Positions 25,604-33,600 of a DNA stretch of 64,000 nucleotides are shown here, one piece after another. Source of the DNA: Cyanobacteria bacterium RI_101 (lineage in GTDB: Bacteria > Cyanobacteriota > Cyanobacteriia > Cyanobacteriales > Microcystaceae); NCBI GenBank assembly GCA_016471375.1, contig WGLZ01000013.1:1-64000 (forward strand), read 5' to 3'. The position numbers and the translations under genes were made by a program. A model generated the notes under the pieces. The model saw only the letters and a program-made list of their open reading frames with translations, made no database searches and was not told the origin of the DNA. Positions within the stretch are counted from its first letter, which is position 1; every line of letters begins with the position of its first letter.

Positions 25604-26632
25604 ATGTCCATCGGTAATTTAGAAGCCCTAGCTAATGACATCGCCGCCGCGGCCTCTCCCTTTCGCGGGTATCTCAACGACCTGCGCCAGAAATACCAAC
25701 CTCTTCAAGACGGCGCCGTGGCGGACTACATTCCCGAATTGGCGCTAGCGGACCCAAACGATTTTGGCCTTTGCGTCGCCACAAAAGCGGGACAAATTTT
25801 TGAAGCGGGGGACTGCGATGTCCTCTTCACCATTCAGTCCATTTCTAAGGCTTTTATCTTCGGCTTGGCGCTGGAGGATCACGGCCGGGAGTATGTGCTC
25901 AGCAAAGTGGGGGTGGAACCCACCGGGGAGGCGTTTAATTCTATTGTTCTAGACGAAGCCACCAACCGTCCCTACAACCCCATGGTCAACGCCGGCGCCA
26001 TCGCCACGGCGGACTTGATCGAGGGCGCTAACAGCGCCGAGCGTCTGAAACGGGTGTTGGAAATGTTCCGGCGCTATACGGGGCGGGAATTGGATATTAA
26101 TATGCCGGTCTTTCTATCGGAGAAAGCCACCGGGAATCGTAACCGGGCCATGGCTTACCTGATGCTTAATTTCGGCATGGTGAGCGAGAAGATCGAGGAG
26201 ACCTTGGATTTATATTTTCAACAATGCTCCCTGATGGTCAACGCTCGGGATCTGGCGCTGATGTCCGCCACTCTAGCCAACGGCGGCGTTAATCCCGTCA
26301 GCGGAGAGCGGGCCTTAGCGGAAACCTATGTCCAGGACGTGATTAGCGTCATGCTCACCTGCGGTATGTACGACGCCTCCGGGGAATGGTGCTACCGAGT
26401 GGGGCTACCGGCTAAAAGCGGCGTCGGGGGCGGCATTACGGCGACGGCGCCGGGGAAACTGGGCATTGGGACTTATTCTCCTCTCCTCGACGCCAAGGGC
26501 AATAGTCTGCGGGGCATCCGGGTTTGCGAGGCTTTATCTCGGGACTTTGGCTTGCATTTATTTAACGCGGCGCCGGCGGTTCACGATCTGGAAGCCTGGC
26601 TTCAAGGCGGCGACGATGCGGCCCGTTGGTAG
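25604..26632 (+). CDS. glsA: Glutaminase
   Basis: A serine-dependent glutaminase of 342 residues that hydrolyses glutamine to glutamate and ammonia. The Ser-x-x-Lys catalytic pair is Ser79/Lys82 in FTIQSISKAFIFGLAL; NRPYNPMVNAGAIATADLIE and VGLPAKSGVGGGITATAPGK are the other family signatures. The ATG at 25604 follows a GGGAGG ribosome site. It lies 5 bases after the ParA-like gene and overlaps the sensor gene by 17 bases, so the three are probably one transcript. Confidence 0.94.
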   Translation: MSIGNLEALANDIAAAASPFRGYLNDLRQKYQPLQDGAVADYIPELALADPNDFGLCVATKAGQIFEAGDCDVLFTIQSISKAFIFGLALEDHGREYVLSKVGVEPTGEAFNSIVLDEATNRPYNPMVNAGAIATADLIEGANSAERLKRVLEMFRRYTGRELDINMPVFLSEKATGNRNRAMAYLMLNFGMVSEKIEETLDLYFQQCSLMVNARDLALMSATLANGGVNPVSGERALAETYVQDVISVMLTCGMYDASGEWCYRVGLPAKSGVGGGITATAPGKLGIGTYSPLLDAKGNSLRGIRVCEALSRDFGLHLFNAAPAVHDLEAWLQGGDDAARW

Positions 26633-27932
26633 CGGATCGGGGGGCCGATTCTGGCGCGGCTTAGTTCGACTGTTGACCCGCCGCGCCGTCACGCTTCTCA
26701 CCCTGCTGTTTGTGGGAATTGTCATCGCCACCCTTTTGAGCATGGCCCAATTGTCCAAAGCCCTCGTCCAGAGCCAGGCGACCCAGAACGCCATGTTGAC
26801 GGCCGAGGCGCTCAAGCAAGCCGGACTTCTGTATAGCGAGCGGGTGGCGGAGGAGTTGAAAAATCTGCCAGACATTAAGATTACCCATGATCACCTCAAT
26901 CAAGCGAACGCTATTCCCATTCCCTCCACCTATCTGATCGAGTTAAGCCGTCATATTCAGGCTAAAAATATGGGCATGTCGGCGCGGCTCTACAGCGATT
27001 ACCCCTTCCCCTGGCGACAAAAAGACGGCGGCCCCCGCAATGATTTTGAGCGGCAAGCTTTGGCGGAGTTGCGTAAAAATCCCGCCCAACCCTATATCCG
27101 ATTTCGGGACGATCAAGGGCGCCCGGTGTTGCAATACGCGGAAGCCAGTTTGATGAAGGCGAGTTGTATTGATTGCCATAATCGCTACGCCGGCAGTCCT
27201 AAAACCGACTGGCGGGTGGGGGACGTGCGGGGGGTGTTGGAGATTATTCAACCCCTAGAAAGCTATGAAATCCAAACCCGAGAGGGGTTAAAGCAGATGT
27301 TCGTCCTCCTGAGCGGCATTTCCGTGGTCGGCGTCGGCGGTCTCACCTTGGCGCTGGGGGATTTACGGCGCCGTATTACCGAGCGCCGCCAAGCGGAGGA
27401 AGCCCTGCGCATCGCCGAGGAAAACTACCGCAGTATTTTTGAGAACGCCGTGGAGGGAATTTTTCAATCCAGCCCCGAGGGGCGCTATCTGCGGGGGAAC
27501 GCGGCGCTGGCCCGGATCTATGGCTATGACTCTTGCCAGGAAATGATTGAGCAAATTACGGATATTGGCCGACAGATCTACGTCGATCCCGAGCGCCGGG
27601 TCGAATTCCAGCGCCGTCTAGAGACGGAGGGCACGGTGAAGAACTTTGAGTATCGCTCCTACCGCAAGGATGGGGAAATTATTTGGACGCAGATCGACGC
27701 CCGTTTAGTTAAAGATAGTCAGGGGCGGGCTTTATACTATGAAGGCATGGTGCAGGATATCAGCGAGCGCAAGCGCCGGGAAGCGGAATTGAGACAACAA
27801 TTGGCGGATCTGAAGGTCGAGATTGACCAGGGCAAGCGCCAGCAGGATGTGGCTCAACTGACCCAAAGCAATTTCTTTTTGGAAGTCCAACAGGAAATCG
27901 AGGCGATTGATCTAGAGTCTTTTTGGCGCTAG
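26616..27932 (+). CDS. Membrane sensor with a c-type haem (DUF3365, Tll0287-like) domain and a PAS domain
   Basis: A 438-residue protein. TM1 is at about residues 24-45 and TM2 at about 228-250, enclosing a DUF3365/Tll0287-type periplasmic domain whose motif SCIDCHNR (Cys184, Cys187, His188) should bind haem covalently. A PAS domain follows (about 268-385), then a charged helix ending LTQSNFFLEVQQEIEAIDLE. There is no kinase, cyclase, methyl-accepting or DNA-binding output domain. Redox or ligand state of the haem could be relayed by the PAS dimer to a partner. It overlaps glsA by 17 bases. Confidence 0.83.
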   Translation: MRPVGSGSGGRFWRGLVRLLTRRAVTLLTLLFVGIVIATLLSMAQLSKALVQSQATQNAMLTAEALKQAGLLYSERVAEELKNLPDIKITHDHLNQANAIPIPSTYLIELSRHIQAKNMGMSARLYSDYPFPWRQKDGGPRNDFERQALAELRKNPAQPYIRFRDDQGRPVLQYAEASLMKASCIDCHNRYAGSPKTDWRVGDVRGVLEIIQPLESYEIQTREGLKQMFVLLSGISVVGVGGLTLALGDLRRRITERRQAEEALRIAEENYRSIFENAVEGIFQSSPEGRYLRGNAALARIYGYDSCQEMIEQITDIGRQIYVDPERRVEFQRRLETEGTVKNFEYRSYRKDGEIIWTQIDARLVKDSQGRALYYEGMVQDISERKRREAELRQQLADLKVEIDQGKRQQDVAQLTQSNFFLEVQQEIEAIDLESFWR

Positions 27933-28131
27933 GGGAGCGGGTTAGCTGAACACCCGCAGACTAGAGCGCCGCGACGCTTGGGTGACGGTGGATAGACTGC
28001 TTCATCCCCCTAACTGAAAATTAGGGGGGGGCAAACCGGCCCGTTGATGAGCACTTTCTCCCAAAAGCTTTGATAGTCGTTTTTTTCTCCACTAAAAGGC
28101 TTGAAACTGCTAAAATAAAGTTTTTAAAGAA

Positions 28132-28159
28132 TTGATTTACATAGTGTATACTCTATTAT
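28132..28159 (+). promoter_or_regulatory. Promoter of the candidate small RNA
   Basis: TTGATT (28132-28137) and TATTAT (28154-28159) are separated by 16 bases in AT-rich DNA, a good sigma-70 pair. Transcription would begin at or just before the G run at 28163-28166. Confidence 0.5.
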
Positions 28160-28162
28160 ATA

Positions 28163-28233
28163 GGGGCGAACGTCGGCTTCATGTCGTGTGTCCAAGTGGT
28201 AACCCTACTTAGACCTAGCCCCTCTTTGTTTTT
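28163..28233 (+). ncRNA. Candidate structured small RNA of about 70 nt
   Basis: The segment is closed by AGGGGC (28162-28167) pairing with GCCCCT (28218-28223) and ends in CTTTGTTTTT, as a terminator-closed small RNA would. Inside, GTCCAAGT and ACTTAGAC can form a second hairpin with one mismatch, and short ACG/CGT pairing is possible. I cannot match it to 6S, Yfr1, SRP RNA or tmRNA. Its presence just upstream of restriction debris and convergent to the DUF3800 gene is notable. Confidence 0.4.
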
Positions 28234-28303
28234 CAAGGGTTAATGGATTCCGGTCGCTATACCACTCGCCGTAAGGTTTATTGCGTCTATCATAAATCCA
28301 TAA

Positions 28304-29167
28304 TCAACCTATATTTTTTGGCAAGTGGCCGAAAAAACTGGCTCTCTGGGGATCACGCCGAGACTTGTATCTTGTTATACAGTTACGATTTGACATTAAC
28401 TCAGAAAAGCTCATCCAGTAAGGGTTCTGGCCAATTGGCTCCCTAACTACCAGCCTCATTCCCGGAGAGCCAAAAAACTGGTCTTCCTCTCGCTCATAGA
28501 GTCTTTGTCTCGCCCAGAGATAGTAGTCGATGATCTGCAAGCCTGCAACCTGAGATGGATAAGCAGGTTTTATAAGAACTGAACTATTTGAGCTAATTTT
28601 CCACTGAGCTTCAAAATTTTTCTGAGCTTGATTAATTGCTTGCTCTAAAGCTTCTTCGCGAGCTTCTTTACCCCGTCTGGCAATGGCAATCTCGATGACA
28701 TCCGCCTTATGAAGCATTCCTTTAAACAAGCGTTTGATCAGGTCATCATAGATGGCATTTTGTTGAAGCTTCTTACCTAAGCTTTTATAATCTGCCTTTG
28801 CCGCTTCAGCGATTTCAGCCTTGCTACGAATGGCTACAAAAACTTTAACGTCAAAAGATTGAATTAGCTCAAAAATTTTTTCTCGAATCTCGGCGTAGTC
28901 ATCTTTTGCATGGAAAGCAACGGCTGTCTTTTTGGCTTCCGGTTGCATGGAAGATATGCCTTTGTAGCGTGGGTGGGTCATTAGGCTAGAGCGAAGCGAG
29001 TCCAGTTCCCAAGCAACTTGCTCTGGATCAGCAATTTGAGCAACACCCACCATGAAAAATTTGGATGCTCCGGGTTGTCCTACGATGATGCGACCCTTTT
29101 TATCAAAAAATGAGAGATCACCTGCCTCATCGACAAAGTAATGACGAAATTGGATTTCTTCTGACAT
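28304..29167 (-). CDS. DUF3800 domain protein of a defence-type island
   Basis: A 287-residue protein opening with HYFVDEAGDLSFFD, the DUF3800 acidic motif (Asp and Glu of an RNase H-like fold), with FHAKDDYAEIREKIFELIQS mid-way and the LQIIDYYLWARQRLYE helix carrying the later acidic residue. The family is predicted to be nucleases and is often found beside restriction or other defence genes. The gene seems intact. It lies 37 bases after an HsdS fragment on the same strand. Its last 45 codons are duplicated at 29653-29792. Base composition is more AT-rich than the rest of the window, a sign of transfer. Confidence 0.8.
   Translation of the reverse strand: MSEEIQFRHYFVDEAGDLSFFDKKGRIIVGQPGASKFFMVGVAQIADPEQVAWELDSLRSSLMTHPRYKGISSMQPEAKKTAVAFHAKDDYAEIREKIFELIQSFDVKVFVAIRSKAEIAEAAKADYKSLGKKLQQNAIYDDLIKRLFKGMLHKADVIEIAIARRGKEAREEALEQAINQAQKNFEAQWKISSNSSVLIKPAYPSQVAGLQIIDYYLWARQRLYEREEDQFFGSPGMRLVVREPIGQNPYWMSFSELMSNRNCITRYKSRRDPQRASFFGHLPKNIG
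28340..28479. repeat. 140-bp direct repeat, copy 1 (3' end of DUF3800)
   Basis: Matches 29653-29792 at about nine positions in ten by eye, including long identical runs such as GAAAAGCTCATCCAGTAAGG. It encodes the C-terminus of the DUF3800 protein (FFGSPGMRLVVREPIGQNPY). Both copies border GCCGAAAAAACT-like sequence. Confidence 0.88.
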
Positions 29168-29204
29168 GTAACGAAGGACGCAACGTATTTAAACTATTTT
29201 TACA

Positions 29205-29669
29205 CTAGCCTGAAATTATAGCCTCTAATTCTGCGATCGCCTCATCCTCAACATCATTAGCTTCATCTTTGCATGAAAATGCATTGCGAATGTAATCTCC
29301 TACTATTTTTTGCTCTTCAATAGGGACATCTGGGCATAAAACGTTTGCTATATAATGTTCATCCACGTGGTCTACTACTCCACCGTAGATTTGAGCAAAA
29401 ATTTGATGCTTTGCATAAGGAGTTAAAAAGAATGCTGTGAGAAATCCTGCATCGTATTTGGCATCTGAGAATACCCTAATCATGTCATCTGAACCAGCCC
29501 AACTTGTATATTTTTTTGTGACTAAAGCAGCACGCGCAGCAGTGCCAGAACGAGTTATTAAAATTTCGTTCTCTCTCAACATACACTCCTTGATAGCTTT
29601 AGCATTAGCTACTGGAGAAATTGATTGATGCTGGAAGATACGAAATAATGTCGGCTCTCTGGGGAGCAC
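29205..29669 (-). pseudogene. C-terminal fragment of a type I restriction specificity (HsdS-like) subunit
   Basis: A 154-codon frame whose body reads MLRENEILITRSGTAARAAL, then YAKHQIFAQIYGGVVDHVDE and PDVPIEEQKIVGDYIRNAF. The '.Gdilit.sGt' strand, the 'yG....hi....i..i.vP.....q..i' helix entry and the C-terminal helix are typical of HsdS target-recognition domains. Only about one such half is left; the first codons (from the GTG at 29669) come from the 140-bp repeat, so the 5' part was lost by rearrangement. The only HIP1 octamer I noticed in the window lies here (29233-29240). Confidence 0.65.
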
Positions 29670-29792
29670 GCCGAAGACTGTATCCTGTTATACAATTAAG
29701 ATTTGGCGTTAACTCAGAAAAGCTCATCCAGTAAGGGTTCTGGTTAATTGGCTCCCTAACTACCAGCCTCATTCCCGGAGAGCCGAAAAAAC
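29653..29792. repeat. 140-bp direct repeat, copy 2
   Basis: Second copy of the DUF3800 3' end (minus frame FFGSPGMRLVVREPINQNPY). It is detached from any DUF3800 body and forms the junction between the HsdS fragment on its left and the HsdR fragment on its right. Confidence 0.88.
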
Positions 29793-30265
29793 TACTCAAC
29801 GACGAGCTGAAGGTTCGCGCGAAAAAGAACCTGGTGCAGAGCAAAACCCTGATGGAAATGCTAGAAAAAGCCATCAAGAAGTATCAGAATAAGATCCTCA
29901 CCGCCGCCGAGGTCATAGAGGAGCTGATCCGCATCAGTCGAGAGATCGTCGCCTCCGACGCCGAAGCCCAGAATATGGGGCCGTCAGACTACGAATACGC
30001 CTTCTATACCGCCGTGGCTAACAACGAAAGCGCCCGGGAACTGATGCAACAGGACAAGTTACGGGAGTTAGCGGTGGCGCTGACCCAGAAAATTCGCGAG
30101 AACGCCACGATCGACTGGACAATCAAGGAAAGTGTGCGGGCGAAGCTGAAAGTCATTGTGAAGCGTATCCTACGACAATACGGCTACCCGCCCGATATGC
30201 AGTTACTAGCAACGGAAACGGTACTGAAACAGGCAGAGATGATTGCCAGTGAGATGGCGGGTTAG
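29788..30265 (+). pseudogene. hsdR: C-terminal fragment of a type I restriction HsdR subunit
   Basis: From the repeat junction the plus frame reads KLLNDELKVRAKKNLVQSKT then LMEMLEKAIKKYQNKILTAA and EVIEELIRISREIVASDAEA, ending MIASEMAG. This is the helical C-terminal region of HsdR, the translocase/nuclease subunit. The nuclease and helicase domains are missing. A GTG at 29834 could still start a 143-residue protein, but no function is expected. Opposite orientation to the HsdS fragment shows that the locus was rearranged. Composition is closer to the host than that of its neighbours. Confidence 0.82.
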
Positions 30266-30658
30266 TCTTAAGGGGTATGACCTAGCGCTGGACTGGAACG
30301 CCTCAATATTCCGGCTAAAGCGCAATGGTTGCTTTCGTCCAGTGAGCTTCACCGTTAGTTGTAGGGTGTTAAATGAGGGGCTAGGTAATAGCGCTCGATT
30401 TAGACAAAGATATTAACTTAGAGATGGAGCCAGAGACCGGGGAACTCCCGACTGCGGAGAATGCCCTCCCTATGAGGGACAAGGGGTTGATAGCGCCCTT
30501 CTTAAGGATAGGAGAGGGAAATCGCCAGAGATAAGGAGCATAAAGTATAAACTGCCGCCGGAGGTCTCCATTCCTGAAAGCAAACAATTAGCCCAGCGCC
30601 GGCCCTAGAAGAACTAGAAGCGGCGCCGAAGGAAGACGAACCCTAGAATTAAACGTTC
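30266..30658. other. 393-bp region of gene debris
   Basis: Contains the Uma2 scrap at 30422-30498. Near 30590-30646 a plus-strand tail reads EELEAAPKEDEP and stops, preceded by a frame break; it looks like the end of another decayed gene. No intact gene seen. Confidence 0.5.
30422..30498 (-). pseudogene. 77-bp scrap of an Uma2-type gene
   Basis: On the minus strand this reads GAYQPLV..EGILRSREFPGLWLHL-like sequence and agrees with 256-333 in all but about five positions. Flanking bases on either side do not match, so it is an isolated fragment. Confidence 0.75.
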
Positions 30659-31381
30659 CTAGGTATGATGAGCGCCGTTAACCCGGAGAACTTCCCCAGT
30701 TACGTAGCTACTGGCCACGGGAGAGAGGAGAAACGCCACCGCCCAGGCGATCTCTTCCGGTTTGCCAAAGCGTCCGAAGGGAATCTCGGCGGTGATTTTT
30801 TGGCGGATATCTTCCCGAATCGCTAGGGTCATCTCCGTGTCGATAAAACCGGGGGAGACGGCGTTGGCCCGCACCCCGTAGCGAGCGCCTTCCCGAGCTA
30901 GGGATTTCATCATGCCAATGACCCCGGCCTTGGTGGCGGAATAATTGGTTTGGCCGACGTTGCCCCGCTCCCCGGAGATGGAGCTAATGGCCACAATGGA
31001 GCCGGCTTTGCGCTCGTAGAGGCCGCTAATGAAGGGTTTAATACTGTAGGCCACGCCCTTGAGGTTGACGTTTAAGACCGCGTCCCAATCCGCAGGGGTT
31101 AGTTTCGGGAAAAAGTTGTCTTTGGTGATACCGGCGTTGGCCACCACGCCGTAAACCGGCCCCAGTTGGGCTTCGATTGTCTGAGCGGCGCTGGTCATCG
31201 AATCCAGATCCGTCACGTCCGCCGCCACGCCCAAAGCGCCGCTGGGGCCGTTATCCACCTTGAGATCCGTAAAGGCCACCTTAGCGCCGAGGTCTTGTAG
31301 AAGCGCGACAATAGCGGCGCCGATGCCCCGATTGCCGCCGGTGACGACGATGACTTTATCTTCCAGTCCGAGAGATAGCAT
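30659..31381 (-). CDS. phaB: Acetoacetyl-CoA reductase (short-chain dehydrogenase)
   Basis: A 240-residue SDR: nucleotide motif TGGNRGIG (residues 14-21), NAG at 82-84, and catalytic Ser134, Tyr147 and Lys151 (QTNYSATKAGVIGMMKSLAR). FabG and PhaB are hard to separate by sequence, but the gene lies 41 bases downstream of a thiolase in the order phaA-phaB, so reduction of acetoacetyl-CoA to 3-hydroxybutyryl-CoA for polyhydroxybutyrate is the likely role. The synthase genes phaC and phaE are not in the window. Confidence 0.85.
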   Translation of the reverse strand: MLSLGLEDKVIVVTGGNRGIGAAIVALLQDLGAKVAFTDLKVDNGPSGALGVAADVTDLDSMTSAAQTIEAQLGPVYGVVANAGITKDNFFPKLTPADWDAVLNVNLKGVAYSIKPFISGLYERKAGSIVAISSISGERGNVGQTNYSATKAGVIGMMKSLAREGARYGVRANAVSPGFIDTEMTLAIREDIRQKITAEIPFGRFGKPEEIAWAVAFLLSPVASSYVTGEVLRVNGAHHT

Positions 31382-31393
31382 AGGGTTGCTCCT

Positions 31394-31420
31394 AAATTGT
31401 TAACTGATCACTGATAACTG
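31394..31420. repeat. Copy of the CTGATATCTG repeat family between phaA and phaB
   Basis: TTGTTAACTGATCACTGA then TAACTGAC; a short copy of the repeat seen at 9234, 17919, 19422 and 55442. It fills most of the 41-bp intercistronic space. Confidence 0.6.
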
Positions 31421-31422
31421 AC

Positions 31423-32613
31423 TTAAACCCTTTCCAGCGCCACCGCCGTGCCGCCGCCGGTGCCATGGCAGAGCGCCGCCAGTCCGAGGGATTTTTGTTG
31501 TTGACGGAGGGCGTAGAGGAGGGTGACGATAATTCGAGCGCCGGAAGCGCCGATGGGATGCCCGAGGGCGATGGCGCCGCCGCGGACGTTAAGTTTATCG
31601 AGAGGAACCGAGAGCAGTTTTTCCATCAGCAGGTTACTGACGGCGAAGGCTTCGTTATTTTCCAGCAGGTCAAAGTCCGCCGCCGTCCGATTTAGTTTGG
31701 CCAACAGTTTTTGGGCGGCGAAAATAGGAACTTCGGGAAAGCGCCAAGATTCGCCCCCGGCCCAAGCCCCGCCGAGGAGTTTCGCCATTGGCTCCAGTTG
31801 ATACTTCTCCACCGCTTCGGCGCTGGCGAGGATCAAGGCCGCGGCGCCGTCGGTAATTTGGCTACAGTTGCCTGCGGTGAGCACGCCCTCTGGGTTAAAG
31901 GCGGGGCGCAGTTTGGCTAGGGTCTCTAGGGTGGTGTCGGGCCGGATACCTTCGTCGGCGGAGATGGTTTGGGTTCCTTTACGGGTCTTGACCTCCAGGG
32001 GCGCGATTTCGTCTTTAAATAACCCCCCTTCCGTCGCCTGGGCCGCCCGCCGGTGGGACTCGTAGGCCACCTGGTCTAAAGACTGACGGCTAAAACCGTG
32101 CTCAGCGGCGAGGCGCTCCGTTTGTTCCCCCATCCCTTCCCCAGTGAGGGGGTCGCTTAAACCGTCTTTGAGAAGCAAATCCTGTAAATTTTCCGGCGCT
32201 CCGAGAAGGAACTTATAACCCCAGCGGGCCCGGTGGGAGAGGTAGAAGCCGGTTTGGGACATGGATTCCATGCCCCCCGCTAGAACCAGATCCGCTTCCC
32301 CGGCCCGGATGGCAGTCGCGCCGTTGATGACGCTCATCATGGCGGAGGAGCAGACCATATCCACGGCGTAGCCGTCCACGCTGGGGGGGATACCCGCTTT
32401 AACCGCCGCTTGACGGGGGAGCAGTTGCCCCTGACCCGCCCTCAAAACATTGCCGAAAATGTACAAATCCAACTCGGCGCCGCTTAAACCCGCCTGGGCT
32501 AAACTCGCTTTCATGGCCTCGGCGCCGAGATCCGTCGCCGCTAAATCCGCTAGAGCGCCGCCAAATTTCCCCAGAGGAGTGCGTTTGGCCGCCACAATAA
32601 AGACATCGCGCAT
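31423..32613 (-). CDS. phaA: Acetyl-CoA acetyltransferase (beta-ketothiolase)
   Basis: A 396-residue thiolase that condenses two acetyl-CoA to acetoacetyl-CoA. Catalytic Cys88 (VDMVCSSAMMSVING), His352 (GHPIGASGARI) and Cys382 (LCHGTGGGTA) are present, as is NEAFAVSNLL. First gene of the phaA-phaB pair. Confidence 0.94.
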   Translation of the reverse strand: MRDVFIVAAKRTPLGKFGGALADLAATDLGAEAMKASLAQAGLSGAELDLYIFGNVLRAGQGQLLPRQAAVKAGIPPSVDGYAVDMVCSSAMMSVINGATAIRAGEADLVLAGGMESMSQTGFYLSHRARWGYKFLLGAPENLQDLLLKDGLSDPLTGEGMGEQTERLAAEHGFSRQSLDQVAYESHRRAAQATEGGLFKDEIAPLEVKTRKGTQTISADEGIRPDTTLETLAKLRPAFNPEGVLTAGNCSQITDGAAALILASAEAVEKYQLEPMAKLLGGAWAGGESWRFPEVPIFAAQKLLAKLNRTAADFDLLENNEAFAVSNLLMEKLLSVPLDKLNVRGGAIALGHPIGASGARIIVTLLYALRQQQKSLGLAALCHGTGGGTAVALERV

Positions 32614-32709
32614 ATTTAAGTTCCCAAATTTAACCGGGGGAGAGGCCCCTCCCCCATGCTAGCGGGGTTCTCCGTTGTCGGCGCTGTCTCAGAGCGTACG
32701 CGGTTATAT

Positions 32710-33555
32710 CTAGTTTGTCAGATTCCCCTGAAGTCGGCGGGCCAACTGGGTATGAAGCCGATGGCTGGCTTTGTAGGCAAAGTAATGGGCTGGAGGAATG
32801 GGCCCCAATAGACTCAGATCTCCAAGCAGATCTAATAACTTATGCCGGGCCGGTTCGTCACTAAAACGGAGGGGCGGATTCAGCCAGGTTTCCCCGTCGC
32901 AGACCAGGGCGTTCTCCAAACTCCCCCCCTGAATCAGCCCCGCTTGGCGCAACTTTTCGACTTGATCCGCAAAGCCAAAGGTGCGGGCCGGCGCCACTTC
33001 CGCGGCAAAAGATTCCGTTTCGGGACTCCAGGAATACCACTGTTTGCCAATGGGGGCGTAGCGGGGAAAATCAATGCCGTAGGTAAAGCGCCGTTGCGGA
33101 GCCGGGATGGCGATGACAAAGGCGTCGCCGTCGTAAACCGCGACAGGCTCGGTCAAGGGGGGAACTTCAGCGGCGTTGTCTACTGGAGTTAACCCCCCGG
33201 CCTGAAGCGCCTGCCACCAAACTAGACCGGAGCCGTCCAACAGAGGCAACTCCGGGCCGTTCACTTCAATAATCAGATCTTCTAAACCCATCACCCCTAA
33301 CACCGCCAGTAAATGCTCAACCGTTCTGACCGTAGCCGACCCGGCGCCGAGTTCAGTGGAAAGAAGGGTTTCCCGCACCTGGGAGAGATCCGCCGGAATT
33401 TCCGGGCGCCCGGGCAAATCGACCCGAATAAAAACCCGCCCCGTTCCCGCTGGCGCCGGTTTCAGGGTGACGGCGGTCATCTGGCCCAAATGTAGCCCCG
33501 CGCCCCGACAGGTTACAGTATTCTGCAAAGCGACCCGAGAAAAGTGCGTTTCCAT
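32710..33555 (-). CDS. lpxC: UDP-3-O-acyl-N-acetylglucosamine deacetylase
   Basis: LpxC makes the committed step of lipid A synthesis. The 281 residues contain the zinc ligands His81 (TVRTVEHLLAVLG), His238 and Asp242 (PARHKLLDLLGD), and the catalytic His265 (KASHRLHTQLA), nearly the same numbers as in E. coli. It is divergent from the DUF3038 gene with 45 bases between the starts. Confidence 0.95.
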   Translation of the reverse strand: METHFSRVALQNTVTCRGAGLHLGQMTAVTLKPAPAGTGRVFIRVDLPGRPEIPADLSQVRETLLSTELGAGSATVRTVEHLLAVLGVMGLEDLIIEVNGPELPLLDGSGLVWWQALQAGGLTPVDNAAEVPPLTEPVAVYDGDAFVIAIPAPQRRFTYGIDFPRYAPIGKQWYSWSPETESFAAEVAPARTFGFADQVEKLRQAGLIQGGSLENALVCDGETWLNPPLRFSDEPARHKLLDLLGDLSLLGPIPPAHYFAYKASHRLHTQLARRLQGNLTN

Positions 33556-33600
33556 CCTTCAGCGCCGAAAATATCGCCTCACTTTAACAAAATTTCGCCC

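Larger units (their letters stand above)
27933..28303. other. 371-bp region entering the AT-rich island
   Basis: Holds a hairpin CCCCCTAA (28006-28013) / TTAGGGGG (28021-28028), which lacks a T-tract and resembles half of the GC-rich double-hairpin repeat. After about 28070 the DNA turns AT-rich. A promoter-like pair and a candidate small RNA follow at 28132-28233. No protein gene is convincing. Confidence 0.5.

Noticed and set aside
28006-28028. CCCCCTAA/TTAGGGGG hairpin as a terminator of the haem-PAS gene
   Set aside because: No T-tract on either strand; more likely half of the double-hairpin repeat.
28188-28205. CCAAGTGGTAA, like the D-arm of a tRNA
   Set aside because: No anticodon stem or T-arm with TTCRA follows; the cloverleaf cannot be drawn on either strand.
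28181-28243. 20-codon ORF (MSCVQVVTLLRPSPSLFFKG) inside the small RNA candidate
   Set aside because: No ribosome site and the sequence is better explained by RNA stems; kept only as a remote option.
28243-28446. 67-codon plus frame after the candidate small RNA
   Set aside because: Its second half is antisense to the DUF3800 coding end and to the 140-bp repeat; no family resemblance.
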